A stretch of DNA of 64,000 bases from assembly GCF_041060425.1 (NCBI RefSeq), contig NZ_JAULBC010000006.1, positions 310,001 to 374,000 on the forward strand, read 5' to 3'. Position 1 is the stretch's first letter. Every line of letters starts with the position of its first letter. Of the stretch, positions 18,092-25,488 are shown piece by piece. This DNA is from Danxiaibacter flavus. Its GTDB lineage: Bacteria; Bacteroidota; Bacteroidia; Chitinophagales; Chitinophagaceae. The notes beneath the pieces are model-generated. The model was given only the letters and a program-made list of their open reading frames with translations. It did no database searches and was not told the origin of the DNA. The translations under genes and the position numbers were made by a program.

Positions 18092-19099
18092 ATGAAATCC
18101 GCAAAGCCCGCAGCTGCTCTGAGGCAAAAAGGGCAGACCAAATCATCCATAAAAAAAATGCCTGCACCCGGGGGAAATGGACAATTGAAATCCGATTCAT
18201 GGGTGGGTAAAATACCACACATAAAACCCGGTCGTTATGCAGATGGATTGCCGTTTCCTGATTTTAATTATCTCGCATTTAAGCTGATCCTAAAGCCCAA
18301 CAGGTTTGTTTCGCGTGACAGTTTGTTCGACTTTGGGAAAGTGATCAAAGCTCCTGCAGTGGAAAATGGAATGAGCTTTAGCGTTGGTAACTTTGCCAAC
18401 AGCCCTGTAAAGATCCGCGAAGTGATTTTTATTGATACGGATGACTTCAGGCTTTATAATAATTCTTTCATACTAAGACGCAGGATAACTTATGTGGATG
18501 GCTTTCCTGTAGGCGACCCGGAAATTGTATTTAAATACCGGAATCCGGATTTGCAGATGACGGCTGAAACAGATGTAAGGCCTCAGATACAAGGGGACTA
18601 CCAGGTTAAATTTAAATGTCAGGTTTTGCCGCTTAAAGACCGGCTGGGAGGCATTCGTATTCTATATTCAAACAACGTGCAGTTTCCCAGGAAGAATGTT
18701 ACTCAAAACGATGTACTGTCCTTTGATGTGGTTTCGCAGGTATTTCCAGCCCTGGAGTCCTTGAAAAATAAAGAAGGAGAGCGCATAAATCTTGTGAACG
18801 GTGCGATAGTGGAAGAAGTTTTGCAGGATATTGGAATGATTGACTTTGGTGACGGGATTACTGCAAAGGCAAATGTCGGCATCTGGCGCACGCGGGGTGA
18901 ACACAGACCCCTGATTGGAGAGTTTGCATACCAGATCAAATTCCGCGATCGCAAAGAACTTGACCGCGAAGCTATGAAGCGTGCAGAAGCTTTTTTCCTT
19001 GCTCTGCAGTATTCCGCAAAAGACTGGATAGCTTTAAATGCCACTAAAACGGGAGTTGTGTACAGGCTTCTTGGTAATCCGCCAAAATCTTCAGAATAA
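18092..19099 (+). CDS. Hypothetical protein with a CYTH-like pattern
   Basis: 335 residues, soluble, no signal. A basic N-terminal 50 residues (Lys/Pro/Gly-rich) precede a domain with patterns seen in CYTH triphosphate-tunnel proteins: KIREVIFIDTDDFRLYNNSFILRRRI (like the family's 'yfDT.d..L...g..lRiR'), EIVFKYRNPD (acidic/basic strand), and later GEFAYQIKFRDRKELDREAMKRAEAFFLAL. CYTH members hydrolyse or bind triphosphates or polyphosphate. The canonical N-terminal ExExK is not evident, so the match is tentative. The stop is 1 bp before the ATG of a FUSC-type membrane protein, so the two are translationally coupled and probably work together. Confidence 0.7.
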   Translation: MKSAKPAAALRQKGQTKSSIKKMPAPGGNGQLKSDSWVGKIPHIKPGRYADGLPFPDFNYLAFKLILKPNRFVSRDSLFDFGKVIKAPAVENGMSFSVGNFANSPVKIREVIFIDTDDFRLYNNSFILRRRITYVDGFPVGDPEIVFKYRNPDLQMTAETDVRPQIQGDYQVKFKCQVLPLKDRLGGIRILYSNNVQFPRKNVTQNDVLSFDVVSQVFPALESLKNKEGERINLVNGAIVEEVLQDIGMIDFGDGITAKANVGIWRTRGEHRPLIGEFAYQIKFRDRKELDREAMKRAEAFFLALQYSAKDWIALNATKTGVVYRLLGNPPKSSE

Positions 19100-19100
19100 T

Positions 19101-19670
19101 ATGGCCGGCAAGTCGTCAGAAAAAGCCACGGCGCTAATGCACGCATGGCAGCTTTCATTTGATCATATTCTTGCAATACGCTTTGCTATAAATGTGGCCC
19201 TCGCAACCTGGATTGTTTGGGGTTCCCTTCGTCTTATTAATGATACAAATCCGATATGGGCCATCGCGTCTATGGTTGCAGCTTCAGATCCTCAGCCTGT
19301 AGAAGCGCGCAGAATGTTTAAAGCAAGACTTGTGAATGTTGCCGTTGGCTGTGCCGTAGGGCTGGCTTTTTTGGTTTTCGGTAAGGCACAACAATGGATG
19401 TTGCCTGTAGCGCTTGCAGTAACTGTGCTGATTTCTTCGTTTGTTATACGCATTAAAACCATGTGGCGGCAGGCGCCTATTACAGCGGCAGTGGTAATTG
19501 CTTCCGCAATAAATCATGAATCAGCCAAAACCGGCCTGAGCTATGGATTACACAAAGTGGCTGAAGTTGTTTTCGGGTGTCTGGTTGGGCTTCTTGTGAG
19601 CTGGATGATGTCAAAATTGTGGTTGATTCAGTCAATGCCGGAACCGCAGTCTTCATCTCAAAAAAAGTAA
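19101..19670 (+). CDS. FUSC-family membrane protein (short)
   Basis: 189 residues from ATG 19101; the frame extends to 19038, but that part overlaps the upstream gene. It has about six membrane helices in the FUSC (fusaric-acid resistance/aromatic acid exporter) pattern: FAINVALATWIVWGSL, NPIWAIASMVAASDPQPVEARRMFKARLVNVAVGCAVGLAFLVFG, AVTVLISSFVIRIKTMWRQAPITAAVVIASA, KVAEVVFGCLVGLLVSW. It is about half a typical full FUSC protein and lacks the large cytoplasmic domain, so it may work as a dimer or use the coupled upstream protein as its cytosolic partner. Substrate unknown. Confidence 0.85.
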   Translation: MAGKSSEKATALMHAWQLSFDHILAIRFAINVALATWIVWGSLRLINDTNPIWAIASMVAASDPQPVEARRMFKARLVNVAVGCAVGLAFLVFGKAQQWMLPVALAVTVLISSFVIRIKTMWRQAPITAAVVIASAINHESAKTGLSYGLHKVAEVVFGCLVGLLVSWMMSKLWLIQSMPEPQSSSQKK

Positions 19671-19703
19671 AAAAAGCCTTCACATTGTATATCTTGTAGG
19701 CGA

Positions 19704-19755
19704 AACGATGCAGGGTAAATAGTATTAATTTTTTAACCAATAACCCTGCATCGTT
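19704..19755. terminator. 13-bp inverted repeat between convergent genes
   Basis: Perfect arms AACGATGCAGGGT (19704-19716) and ACCCTGCATCGTT (19743-19755) enclose a 26-base A/T-rich loop. It lies 34 bp after the FUSC stop and 39 bp from the stop of the convergent minus-strand gene. Position suggests a shared bidirectional terminator, but a T tract directly after the stem is missing on both strands. Confidence 0.55.
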
Positions 19756-19793
19756 GCTATCAGACTCGTTGCAGAACGTCTGCGACAACTCAT

Positions 19794-20633
19794 CTATTTT
19801 TGATCGCTAGTGCTGAATTGTCGTGTATTGCCACTGTTGTAAAAGTTGATTTTTACTCCGGGCTTTTTCAAATACTTTGCTTTTAATTTTTGAAACAGTT
19901 CAGCGGGCTGTCGTTTATCGTTTACAATCAGGCCATCTGATGAAAACTGCAGGGAGTGCAGATCCTCTTTGGTCGCAATTACTTTTTCGCTGATCAGATC
20001 ATTCGTTATCGCGGCCAATAGTTTTCTGTCTTCTTCAGCATGTTTGCGATCTATTTCAGCCTGGGCCCTGTCGTGGTCTGCTTGTTTCCTGTCTTCTTCA
20101 GCGCGCACCCTGTCCTGTTCCGCTTGTTCACGATCGCGCGCTGCCTTTTGCATGTCTAATTCTGCCAGTTCACGATCTTTTTCTGCACGCTCGCGGTCAT
20201 TCTCCGCCTGTGCCCTGTCCAGGTCAGCCTGGTGCCTGTCTTTGTCAGCCTGCTGTCTGTCCACCTCGGCCCGGGATCTGTCTTTTTCCGCTTGCTCCCT
20301 GTCTCGCTTAACCTGATCAAGAATTTTCTTCACCATCGGCTCATATTTGGGAAAGTCTTGTTCCGGAATCTTCTTGCCGTCGATTACAAGTTCAGTGATC
20401 TTTTCATTTTTTAGCTCAATTTTATACAGTGAGCCATTCCGATAGGTTGTGACATGTTCAATTGCATCGTCGGTCGGGTCAGACTCGATAGTGAGAAAAC
20501 TCTGATCGTTGCTTTTTAATTGTGTGGTTTTAGTTCCCTTTGAAGCGTTTGTTTTTGTCTGTGCGTGGGTGTTCAGCGAAAGCAAAGCTATCGCAAGGGC
20601 TGCTAAGCTTGCAGCCATAACATTTGTTTTCAT
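19794..20633 (-). CDS. Secreted heptad-repeat (DRxxAEx) protein
   Basis: 279 residues from ATG 20633, preceded by AAAAAGGAA. A signal peptide (ending THAQ, about residue 24) is followed by a short domain with a strand pattern (LYKIELKNEKITELVIDGKKIPEQDF), then thirteen consecutive seven-residue units of the form DRxxAEx or DRxQADx (about residues 105-200), then a small C-terminal domain (IATKEDLHSLQFSSDGLIVNDKRQPAELFQKLKAKYL). The heptads predict one long, very charged helix or coiled coil. The M56 protease gene upstream on the same strand ends in ten heptads of the same type, so the two probably interact outside the inner membrane. A dyad at 20752 lies in its promoter region. Confidence 0.85.
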   Translation of the reverse strand: MKTNVMAASLAALAIALLSLNTHAQTKTNASKGTKTTQLKSNDQSFLTIESDPTDDAIEHVTTYRNGSLYKIELKNEKITELVIDGKKIPEQDFPKYEPMVKKILDQVKRDREQAEKDRSRAEVDRQQADKDRHQADLDRAQAENDRERAEKDRELAELDMQKAARDREQAEQDRVRAEEDRKQADHDRAQAEIDRKHAEEDRKLLAAITNDLISEKVIATKEDLHSLQFSSDGLIVNDKRQPAELFQKLKAKYLKKPGVKINFYNSGNTRQFSTSDQK

Positions 20634-20751
20634 TTCCTTTTTAATTTTAATAATGAGCAAGAACTACCTGTTCGGCTTGCAGTAAATTTTAAAAGTTAAT
20701 TGTAAATGATGATTAACTCGCATGGTATCAGATCATGCATCTGACATGATG

Positions 20752-20774
20752 ATTACATGCAGACATGTTGTAAT
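20752..20774. promoter_or_regulatory. Candidate BlaI-type operator before the heptad protein
   Basis: Inverted repeat ATTACA / TGTAAT with an 11-base spacer containing two ACATG words. This resembles the TACA..TGTA half-sites of BlaI/MecI operators. It lies about 120 bp before the start at 20633. A second dyad TCAGAT-N5-ATCTGA is at 20728-20744. Assignment is inference. Confidence 0.4.
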
Positions 20775-20860
20775 GTGGCAATCCTGCCGGTCAGACATGA
20801 TTTAATATTTACCAAACGATTATCCGGTATTAAACGGGATGATACATAAAGTGCGCATCT

Positions 20861-22480
20861 TTATGGTTCCACAGAAACCGCCGGAGTTTTATATTGTTGT
20901 GGTAGTGTTTTGTTTTTATTGGTAGTTTGAGAAGCCTCAAAAGCCTGCCGCCTGTCGCGGTCTGCCTTCTTCCTGTCTTCCTCAGAGCGGGCTCTGTCAA
21001 CGTCTGCTTGTTGTCTGTCTTTTTCGGCTTTTTCGCGGTCTTTTATTGATTGCTCAAGATCGCGTTCGGCCCGCTGCCTGTCCAACCCGGCCATTACTCT
21101 GTCGGCGTCTGCTTGTTGCCTGTCCTTCTCAGCCTGCAGCCAGTCTTTATCAACCTGGGCTTCATCTGACAGCAAGAGTGTGTGGCCGTTTTGTGTTAAC
21201 ACCAGCTGTTTTTCATACTCATAAATTTGTGGATCATCTGTTTCTTTAACTGCTTCTGCTCTGCTATCCTCATCTACTGTCTTTGTTGCATTTTGTTCTA
21301 TGTAGTGATCAGGTTCGTGCTTCCTGTTTTTTTCCTCCGCATTTTGTATTGAAGTTTCATCATGAGTGATAATAACGTGTTCCTTTTTTTCTGTTGATGT
21401 AGTGGTTGCCATTACCGGTGATATGAATCCTTTGGTGTTTTGAGGCTCAACTATTTTGCTTTTGCCTGCTATGCCCGCTAAAACAAAGCATGCGCAAATG
21501 CTTAGCGTAAAGAATATTTTTTCATGAAGGCTTAATGAATTATTTCTGTTGTAGGTAATGCGCATAACGCGTTGTACAAGTTGCTTTTTCGTTCCCGGAA
21601 ATGCCGTAGTATATGAAGATCCGTATAAGGAATGTTTAGTGAAATTAACAAGCGCCTCAACAAACTGCTTCCTGGAATTTGTTTGTGCCAGCGCAATATC
21701 ATCACAGCAATGTTCTCTTTCCTGTTTAAGAACTGCAGAGACCCAAAGAAAACCCGGATTGAAAAAGAAGATTGTTTGCATGATCTGTTGAACAATATTC
21801 ACCAGGTAGTCATTACGCCGGATATGGGCCAGTTCGTGTAGCAGCACTGCTTCAACCTGGTCTTGCGGTAAGTGATTGAGCAGGCCGACAGGCATATAAA
21901 TAACCGGTTTTAAGTGACCTATCACAACGGGCACTTTGGTGATCGCCGATTCCATTAAAACAACTGTTCTTTGCAGGTGTATCTTTTTTGAGAGGGTGAT
22001 TAATGCCGCCTGCCATTTTGGTTCCGGTGTTGATAGATGATGCGTTTGCACACGGTGAATGAAAGTAAAACCTATGCTGATCTGTATGCATTTTAATAAG
22101 AAAACCATAAACCAGGCAAGAACAATTGTGTTGGCGTTAGCGGTGCAAAACAGTAGCAGTTTGTTCATTAAATACGTTAGGCCGGGTTGCTCAAGAAATC
22201 CTGTAGTATTATTGCTAAGTGTGCCCGGTTCTGCGTGCAATATAGAATAGCGCTCTTCAGCCAGGGATTGAAAGAAAGTATAAAGACAAGTGAGCAAGAA
22301 GATAAAAAACAGAAAACTGATGATATTATATCTGACTGCTGACTGTTTTTTCCTTGTGAAAAGTATGACCAACGAAGTGGCGATGCAAAGTAAAAGCCCC
22401 TGCCATAGTGAGTGAAGCAGCATTTTTGAGAATGCCCGCACCAGTACTTCTACTGATAAGGATGTAAGTAACGTTGTCAT
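20861..22480 (-). CDS. M56-family membrane metallopeptidase (BlaR1-like) with C-terminal heptad repeats
   Basis: 539 residues. Membrane helices lie near residues 22-41, 51-72, 105-130 and 322-340. The zinc motif is HELAH (215-219) with the downstream EREHCCDD (255-261) supplying the third ligand. M56 proteins of the BlaR1/MecR1 type sense an outside signal and cleave the paired BlaI repressor. Here the sensor is not a penicillin-binding domain: after the last helix comes a linker, an IYEYEKQLVLTQNGHTLLLSD strand pair and ten DRxxAEx heptads (444-512). The secreted neighbour at 19794 carries the same repeat. The BlaI gene ends 12 bp upstream, so they form one operon. Confidence 0.92.
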   Translation of the reverse strand: MTTLLTSLSVEVLVRAFSKMLLHSLWQGLLLCIATSLVILFTRKKQSAVRYNIISFLFFIFLLTCLYTFFQSLAEERYSILHAEPGTLSNNTTGFLEQPGLTYLMNKLLLFCTANANTIVLAWFMVFLLKCIQISIGFTFIHRVQTHHLSTPEPKWQAALITLSKKIHLQRTVVLMESAITKVPVVIGHLKPVIYMPVGLLNHLPQDQVEAVLLHELAHIRRNDYLVNIVQQIMQTIFFFNPGFLWVSAVLKQEREHCCDDIALAQTNSRKQFVEALVNFTKHSLYGSSYTTAFPGTKKQLVQRVMRITYNRNNSLSLHEKIFFTLSICACFVLAGIAGKSKIVEPQNTKGFISPVMATTTSTEKKEHVIITHDETSIQNAEEKNRKHEPDHYIEQNATKTVDEDSRAEAVKETDDPQIYEYEKQLVLTQNGHTLLLSDEAQVDKDWLQAEKDRQQADADRVMAGLDRQRAERDLEQSIKDREKAEKDRQQADVDRARSEEDRKKADRDRRQAFEASQTTNKNKTLPQQYKTPAVSVEP

Positions 22481-22492
22481 ACAATTTGATTG

Positions 22493-22897
22493 TTATTTCG
22501 TTTTATCAAGCTTATGCAGCATTTCTTCGAGGACTTTCAATTCTTCAGGGGAAGTTTTCTCATTGCCCAACAAGGCCGTCATCAGGCTTTTCACAGAGCC
22601 TTCATACATGTTATCGAGGAATTTGCTCAGGGCGTTCCCCTTTGTCTTCTTCTCCTCCAAAACTGCACTGTATATATGTTTCATGTTTGTTTCATCCCGC
22701 ATCAATAATCCCTTTTCCGTCATAGTCTGCATCAGTTTCAGGGTAGATGTGTATTGAATGTTTCCTTTCTTTTCTGTAAGGATATCATGCACAAAACGAA
22801 CGGTTGAAGGGCCATGTTGCCATAAGATCTGCAATACATCCATTTCAGATTTAGCCGGAACAGGATCTGCTACCGTGGACTGATTTTTTTGCTTCAT
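22493..22897 (-). CDS. BlaI/MecI/CopY-family transcriptional repressor
   Basis: 134 residues. The N-terminal winged helix (about residues 15-85) has the BlaI pattern: SEMDVLQILWQHGPSTVRFVHDILTEKKGNIQYTSTLKLMQTMTEKGLLMRDETNMKHIYSAV; the C-terminal dimerisation helices follow (FLDNMYEGSVKSLMTALLGNEKTSPEELKVLEEMLHKL). BlaI dimers repress their own operon until cleaved or released through the M56 partner. It is the first gene of the operon with the M56 protease. A perfect 12-bp palindrome lies 20 bp upstream of its ATG. Confidence 0.93.
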   Translation of the reverse strand: MKQKNQSTVADPVPAKSEMDVLQILWQHGPSTVRFVHDILTEKKGNIQYTSTLKLMQTMTEKGLLMRDETNMKHIYSAVLEEKKTKGNALSKFLDNMYEGSVKSLMTALLGNEKTSPEELKVLEEMLHKLDKTK

Positions 22898-22916
22898 GAA
22901 TCTAAGGTACGATAAA

Positions 22917-22928
22917 AAACGTACGTTT
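22917..22928. promoter_or_regulatory. Palindrome AAACGTACGTTT, candidate BlaI operator
   Basis: Perfect 12-bp palindrome, 20 bp upstream of the BlaI ATG (22897), with a neighbouring GGTACG at 22906. The position fits an autorepression site of the blaI-M56 operon. Confidence 0.5.
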
Positions 22929-23009
22929 AGAGATTTAGTTATATTTTTTTGAATTTTCTTGATGAACGGTAAGTTGGGCCACTAAGACGCGAAGGCGCAA
23001 AGAAGCACG

Positions 23010-23055
23010 AAGTTTGGGAAACACGAAGGCATAAAGTTTGGGAAACACGAAGGCA
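23010..23055. repeat. 24-bp direct repeat, two copies
   Basis: The word starting AAGTTTGGGAAACACGAAGG occurs at 23010 and 23034, inside a purine-rich stretch (22978-23095) built from GCGAAGG, GCACGAAG and ACACAAAG words. It belongs to a 688-bp gene-free zone (22898-23585). Confidence 0.8.
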
Positions 23056-23160
23056 CGAAGTACACAAAGGAACACAAAGTTTTTTAAGACGTGCAAGCGC
23101 TGATAAGGGCACAAAGATGTGGCTGCCTGCGATCCTTCGCCAAAGAAAATGTATAACTTT

Positions 23161-23535
23161 TACAACGGCAACACGCTGCGTCGCCACTCCGCCGTGTTCG
23201 TTGCGAGAAATTTTCCTTCGCCAGCGCAACACATTCTTCGCTAAGAAAAACGTAAAACGTAAAACTTACAACGGCAACACGCTGCGTCGCCGCTCCGCCG
23301 TGTTCGTTGCGAGAAATTTTCCGTCGCGAGCGCAACACATTCTTCGCTAAGAAGAACGTAAAACGTATAACTTACAACGGCAACGCGCATCGCCGCCGTC
23401 CGCCGTGTTCGTTGCGAGAAATTTTCGCTCGTGAGCGCCACACATCCTTCGCAAAGAAAAACGTAAAACGTATCACATATAACTTACAACTGAAAATCAG
23501 CTGCGCCGCCGCCTCGTTGCGATCGTTGCGTGAAA
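23161..23535. repeat. 106-bp tandem repeat, three copies and a decayed fourth
   Basis: Units start with TACAACGGCAACACGCTGCG at 23161, 23267 and 23373 (period 106); a fourth starts near 23485 and is degenerate. Each unit holds CGCCGTGTTCGTTGCGAGAAATTTT, a GTTGCG / CGCAAC inverted pair (copy 2 clearest) and AAAACGTAAAACGTA. The period is not a multiple of three and stops fall differently in each unit, so the open frames across it are not genes. Confidence 0.9.
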
Positions 23536-23585
23536 CCTGGCTTTGTGGCATTGTTATTGAGTATCGAACCCTGAAACCTGCAAAA

Positions 23586-24020
23586 ATGAAATTTAAAAAG
23601 ATGTTAGTTCCGGCGATGAGAAAAATAACATGCATTCGCATGTTTATCGTCACTGTTATTTGTTGTCTGATCACTTCCTTTTTTACGAACGCTTCTGCAC
23701 AAAACGGTCAGCGTTTTATGCGTGTTGCGCGGATTGTTGTAGACTCTGCTCAACTGGATGATTATAAAGCTGCATTAAAGGAGGGTATGGAAAGTGCCGT
23801 CCGAACAGAACCGGGTGTGCTTTCGCTATATGCGGTATACGACAAAGAAGAGCCCACACATGTTACCGTATTTGAAATTTACCTGGATGAAGATGCTTAC
23901 AAGGCTCACATACAAACGCCTCACTTTAAAAAATATAAAAGCACTGTCCAGAATATGGTTAAATCGCTGGAGCTTTCCGATGTTAGTCCTATCGCACTGG
24001 AGGCTAAATCCAAATTGTAA
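23586..24020 (+). CDS. Secreted antibiotic-biosynthesis-monooxygenase (ABM) domain protein
   Basis: 144 residues from ATG 23586; ATG 23616 is an alternative that leaves a cleaner signal peptide. The frame continues upstream into the 106-bp repeats, which I treat as non-coding. A signal peptide (hydrophobic core MFIVTVICCLITSFFT, ending NASAQ) precedes one ABM domain: MRVARIVVDSAQLDDYKAALKEGMESAVRTEPGVLSLYAVYDKEEPTHVTVFEIYLDEDAYKAHIQTPHFKKY. This is the YgiN-like form, a ferredoxin-like dimer; members include quinol monooxygenases, but many are unassigned. Export to the periplasm is unusual for this small domain. A hairpin at 24045 follows. Confidence 0.85.
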   Translation: MKFKKMLVPAMRKITCIRMFIVTVICCLITSFFTNASAQNGQRFMRVARIVVDSAQLDDYKAALKEGMESAVRTEPGVLSLYAVYDKEEPTHVTVFEIYLDEDAYKAHIQTPHFKKYKSTVQNMVKSLELSDVSPIALEAKSKL

Positions 24021-24044
24021 TTTTTATCACATTATATAAATAAT

Positions 24045-24075
24045 AAAGCAAAGCTCTATAACGGAGCCTTGCTTT
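24045..24075 (+). terminator. Hairpin terminator after the ABM gene
   Basis: Arms AAAGCAAAGCTC (24045-24056) and GAGCCTTGCTTT (24064-24075), one mismatch/bulge, loop TATAACG. It lies 24 bp after the stop at 24020. Confidence 0.65.
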
Positions 24076-24138
24076 GTGTTGGCAAATGACTGTAGAGAAA
24101 AAACTTCCCTCAATCACCATGTACTCTTCCAAATCGTC

Positions 24139-24169
24139 ATTTTCCATTTTCAACTTTCAATTTTCAATT
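24139..24169. repeat. Short heptamer array ATTTTCA
   Basis: Four 7-bp units in register (ATTTTCC, ATTTTCA, ACTTTCA, ATTTTCA) between the ABM terminator and the stop of the propeller gene. Another word of the same 7-bp period seen at 8464, 42310 and 55713. Confidence 0.65.
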
Positions 24170-24192
24170 AAAGAAAGTTTTAATTCTAAGAT

Positions 24193-25245
24193 CTATTGCT
24201 GCACAGCCCACGCCAACCCATCCGGGTTTATACCTACATCAATCCGGTTGGTTATCTCCAGTGATTTTAGATCTATTACTGCGACATAATTGTCGGCAGA
24301 AGTAGCAACGAACACACGTGTGCCATTCGGATCCATCTGGATACCCGCTGCTCCGCGTCCCAGTTTTATCCGTTTTATTTCTTTGTGGGATTTGGAATCA
24401 ATAATCGTTAAGTCGCCTGTTTGCAGGCTTGAAATAAATGCCATTTTTCCATCTGTTGTAAATTTGAGTCGGTTGGCGCCAAATACTTTGGCGTCGATTT
24501 TTCCTGCGGGTTTATTTGTTGTGAGATCAATAATGGAAATAATGCCATTCTCTCCCGACGCTGTCCATAATTCTTTACCATCCGGCGTTACATCAAAACC
24601 CTCGGATCCTCTTTCGCTTGGAACCACGGTGTGTATCCATTCCTGGCGCGGTCTGGCTCCGGGAGGCGCCGATTTGCCCGGTTGAACGGAGCTGTCAACA
24701 AGAATGCTTACCGTGCCTGAAGATATGTTGGTCGTGTAAATCCGCTTTAAATCGTTGGTTACATAGATCATGTGGGTTCTGTCCTGACCGGTGCCCATGC
24801 TCCAGTCCAATTTATCCGTTGCGGGATCATATCGGCCAATCGCCTTGGATCCTTCTGCAGAAAACCATGCTTTGCCATCGGTGAAAACAATTCCGTGCGG
24901 ACCGAACAATGGTCTTGTGTCAATATTTTTCAGCGGTTTTTGTGCAACCAGGTCAATCACGTTTAGTTCATGCAGACTCCCTCCGCCGTAAATAGTCACG
25001 TAGGCAGTCTTTCCGTCAGTTGACGCAATTACTTCATGCGGGTCGCTTCCAACCGGAATACGCGCCAGTACTTTGAGGGTGGCAGGATCAACAATGGCCA
25101 GTGTATGATCACCCTTTGAGAGTGCAAGGAGCGATTGGCGCGGCGCAGATTGTGCATGTGAGAAAGTTGCCATGCACGATGTGCATGCTAAGGCAAATGC
25201 GGCTATCAGACAATAGAAACCTGTTTGATGTGTTGTTTTTTTCAT
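24193..25245 (-). CDS. Secreted YVTN-type seven-bladed beta-propeller
   Basis: 350 residues from ATG 25245; the frame up to 25308 is not needed. An N-terminal signal (hydrophobic, ending SHAQ at about residue 32; a TSC inside it could alternatively be a lipobox) precedes repeats with the YVTN/YncE pattern: KVLARIPVGSDPHEVIASTDGKTAYVTIYG, LFGPHGIVFTDGKAWFSAEG, GSEGFDVTPDGKELWTASG, GANRLKFTTDGKMAFISS, GAAGIQMDPNGTRVFVAT, ITNRIDVGINPDGLAW. Such propellers bind ligands, proteins or DNA in the periplasm; no catalytic residues or haem motif are visible. Role unknown. Confidence 0.88.
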   Translation of the reverse strand: MKKTTHQTGFYCLIAAFALACTSCMATFSHAQSAPRQSLLALSKGDHTLAIVDPATLKVLARIPVGSDPHEVIASTDGKTAYVTIYGGGSLHELNVIDLVAQKPLKNIDTRPLFGPHGIVFTDGKAWFSAEGSKAIGRYDPATDKLDWSMGTGQDRTHMIYVTNDLKRIYTTNISSGTVSILVDSSVQPGKSAPPGARPRQEWIHTVVPSERGSEGFDVTPDGKELWTASGENGIISIIDLTTNKPAGKIDAKVFGANRLKFTTDGKMAFISSLQTGDLTIIDSKSHKEIKRIKLGRGAAGIQMDPNGTRVFVATSADNYVAVIDLKSLEITNRIDVGINPDGLAWAVQQ

Positions 25246-25488
25246 GGCATGAAGTGTTTGTAAACGAGTTTGAATATTAGATTCCTCAATGTTGAGCTGG
25301 CAAACCATTGCGCCCGTTTTTTAAAATACGAAATATGTTTTCTTTCTCAAAAATCATATCACTTTAATTCCTGCTTTCCGGAAGATTTGCCTGCTTTACC
25401 GCATAAATGAATGTATATACCCAATAGTTGGGGAATGATAAACAGGAATTGTTTGGATTGCTTAAATTTAAGTTATATACAAATCAGT

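Noticed and set aside
23161..23535. Regular repeats that could be read as a CRISPR array
   Set aside because: The 106-bp units are contiguous with no unique spacers of equal size, and there are no cas genes.
23084..23674. Open frames on both strands across the 106-bp repeats
   Set aside because: The period is not a multiple of three, the peptides are only the repeat read in shifting frames, and there is no family match; only the part from 23586 is kept as coding.
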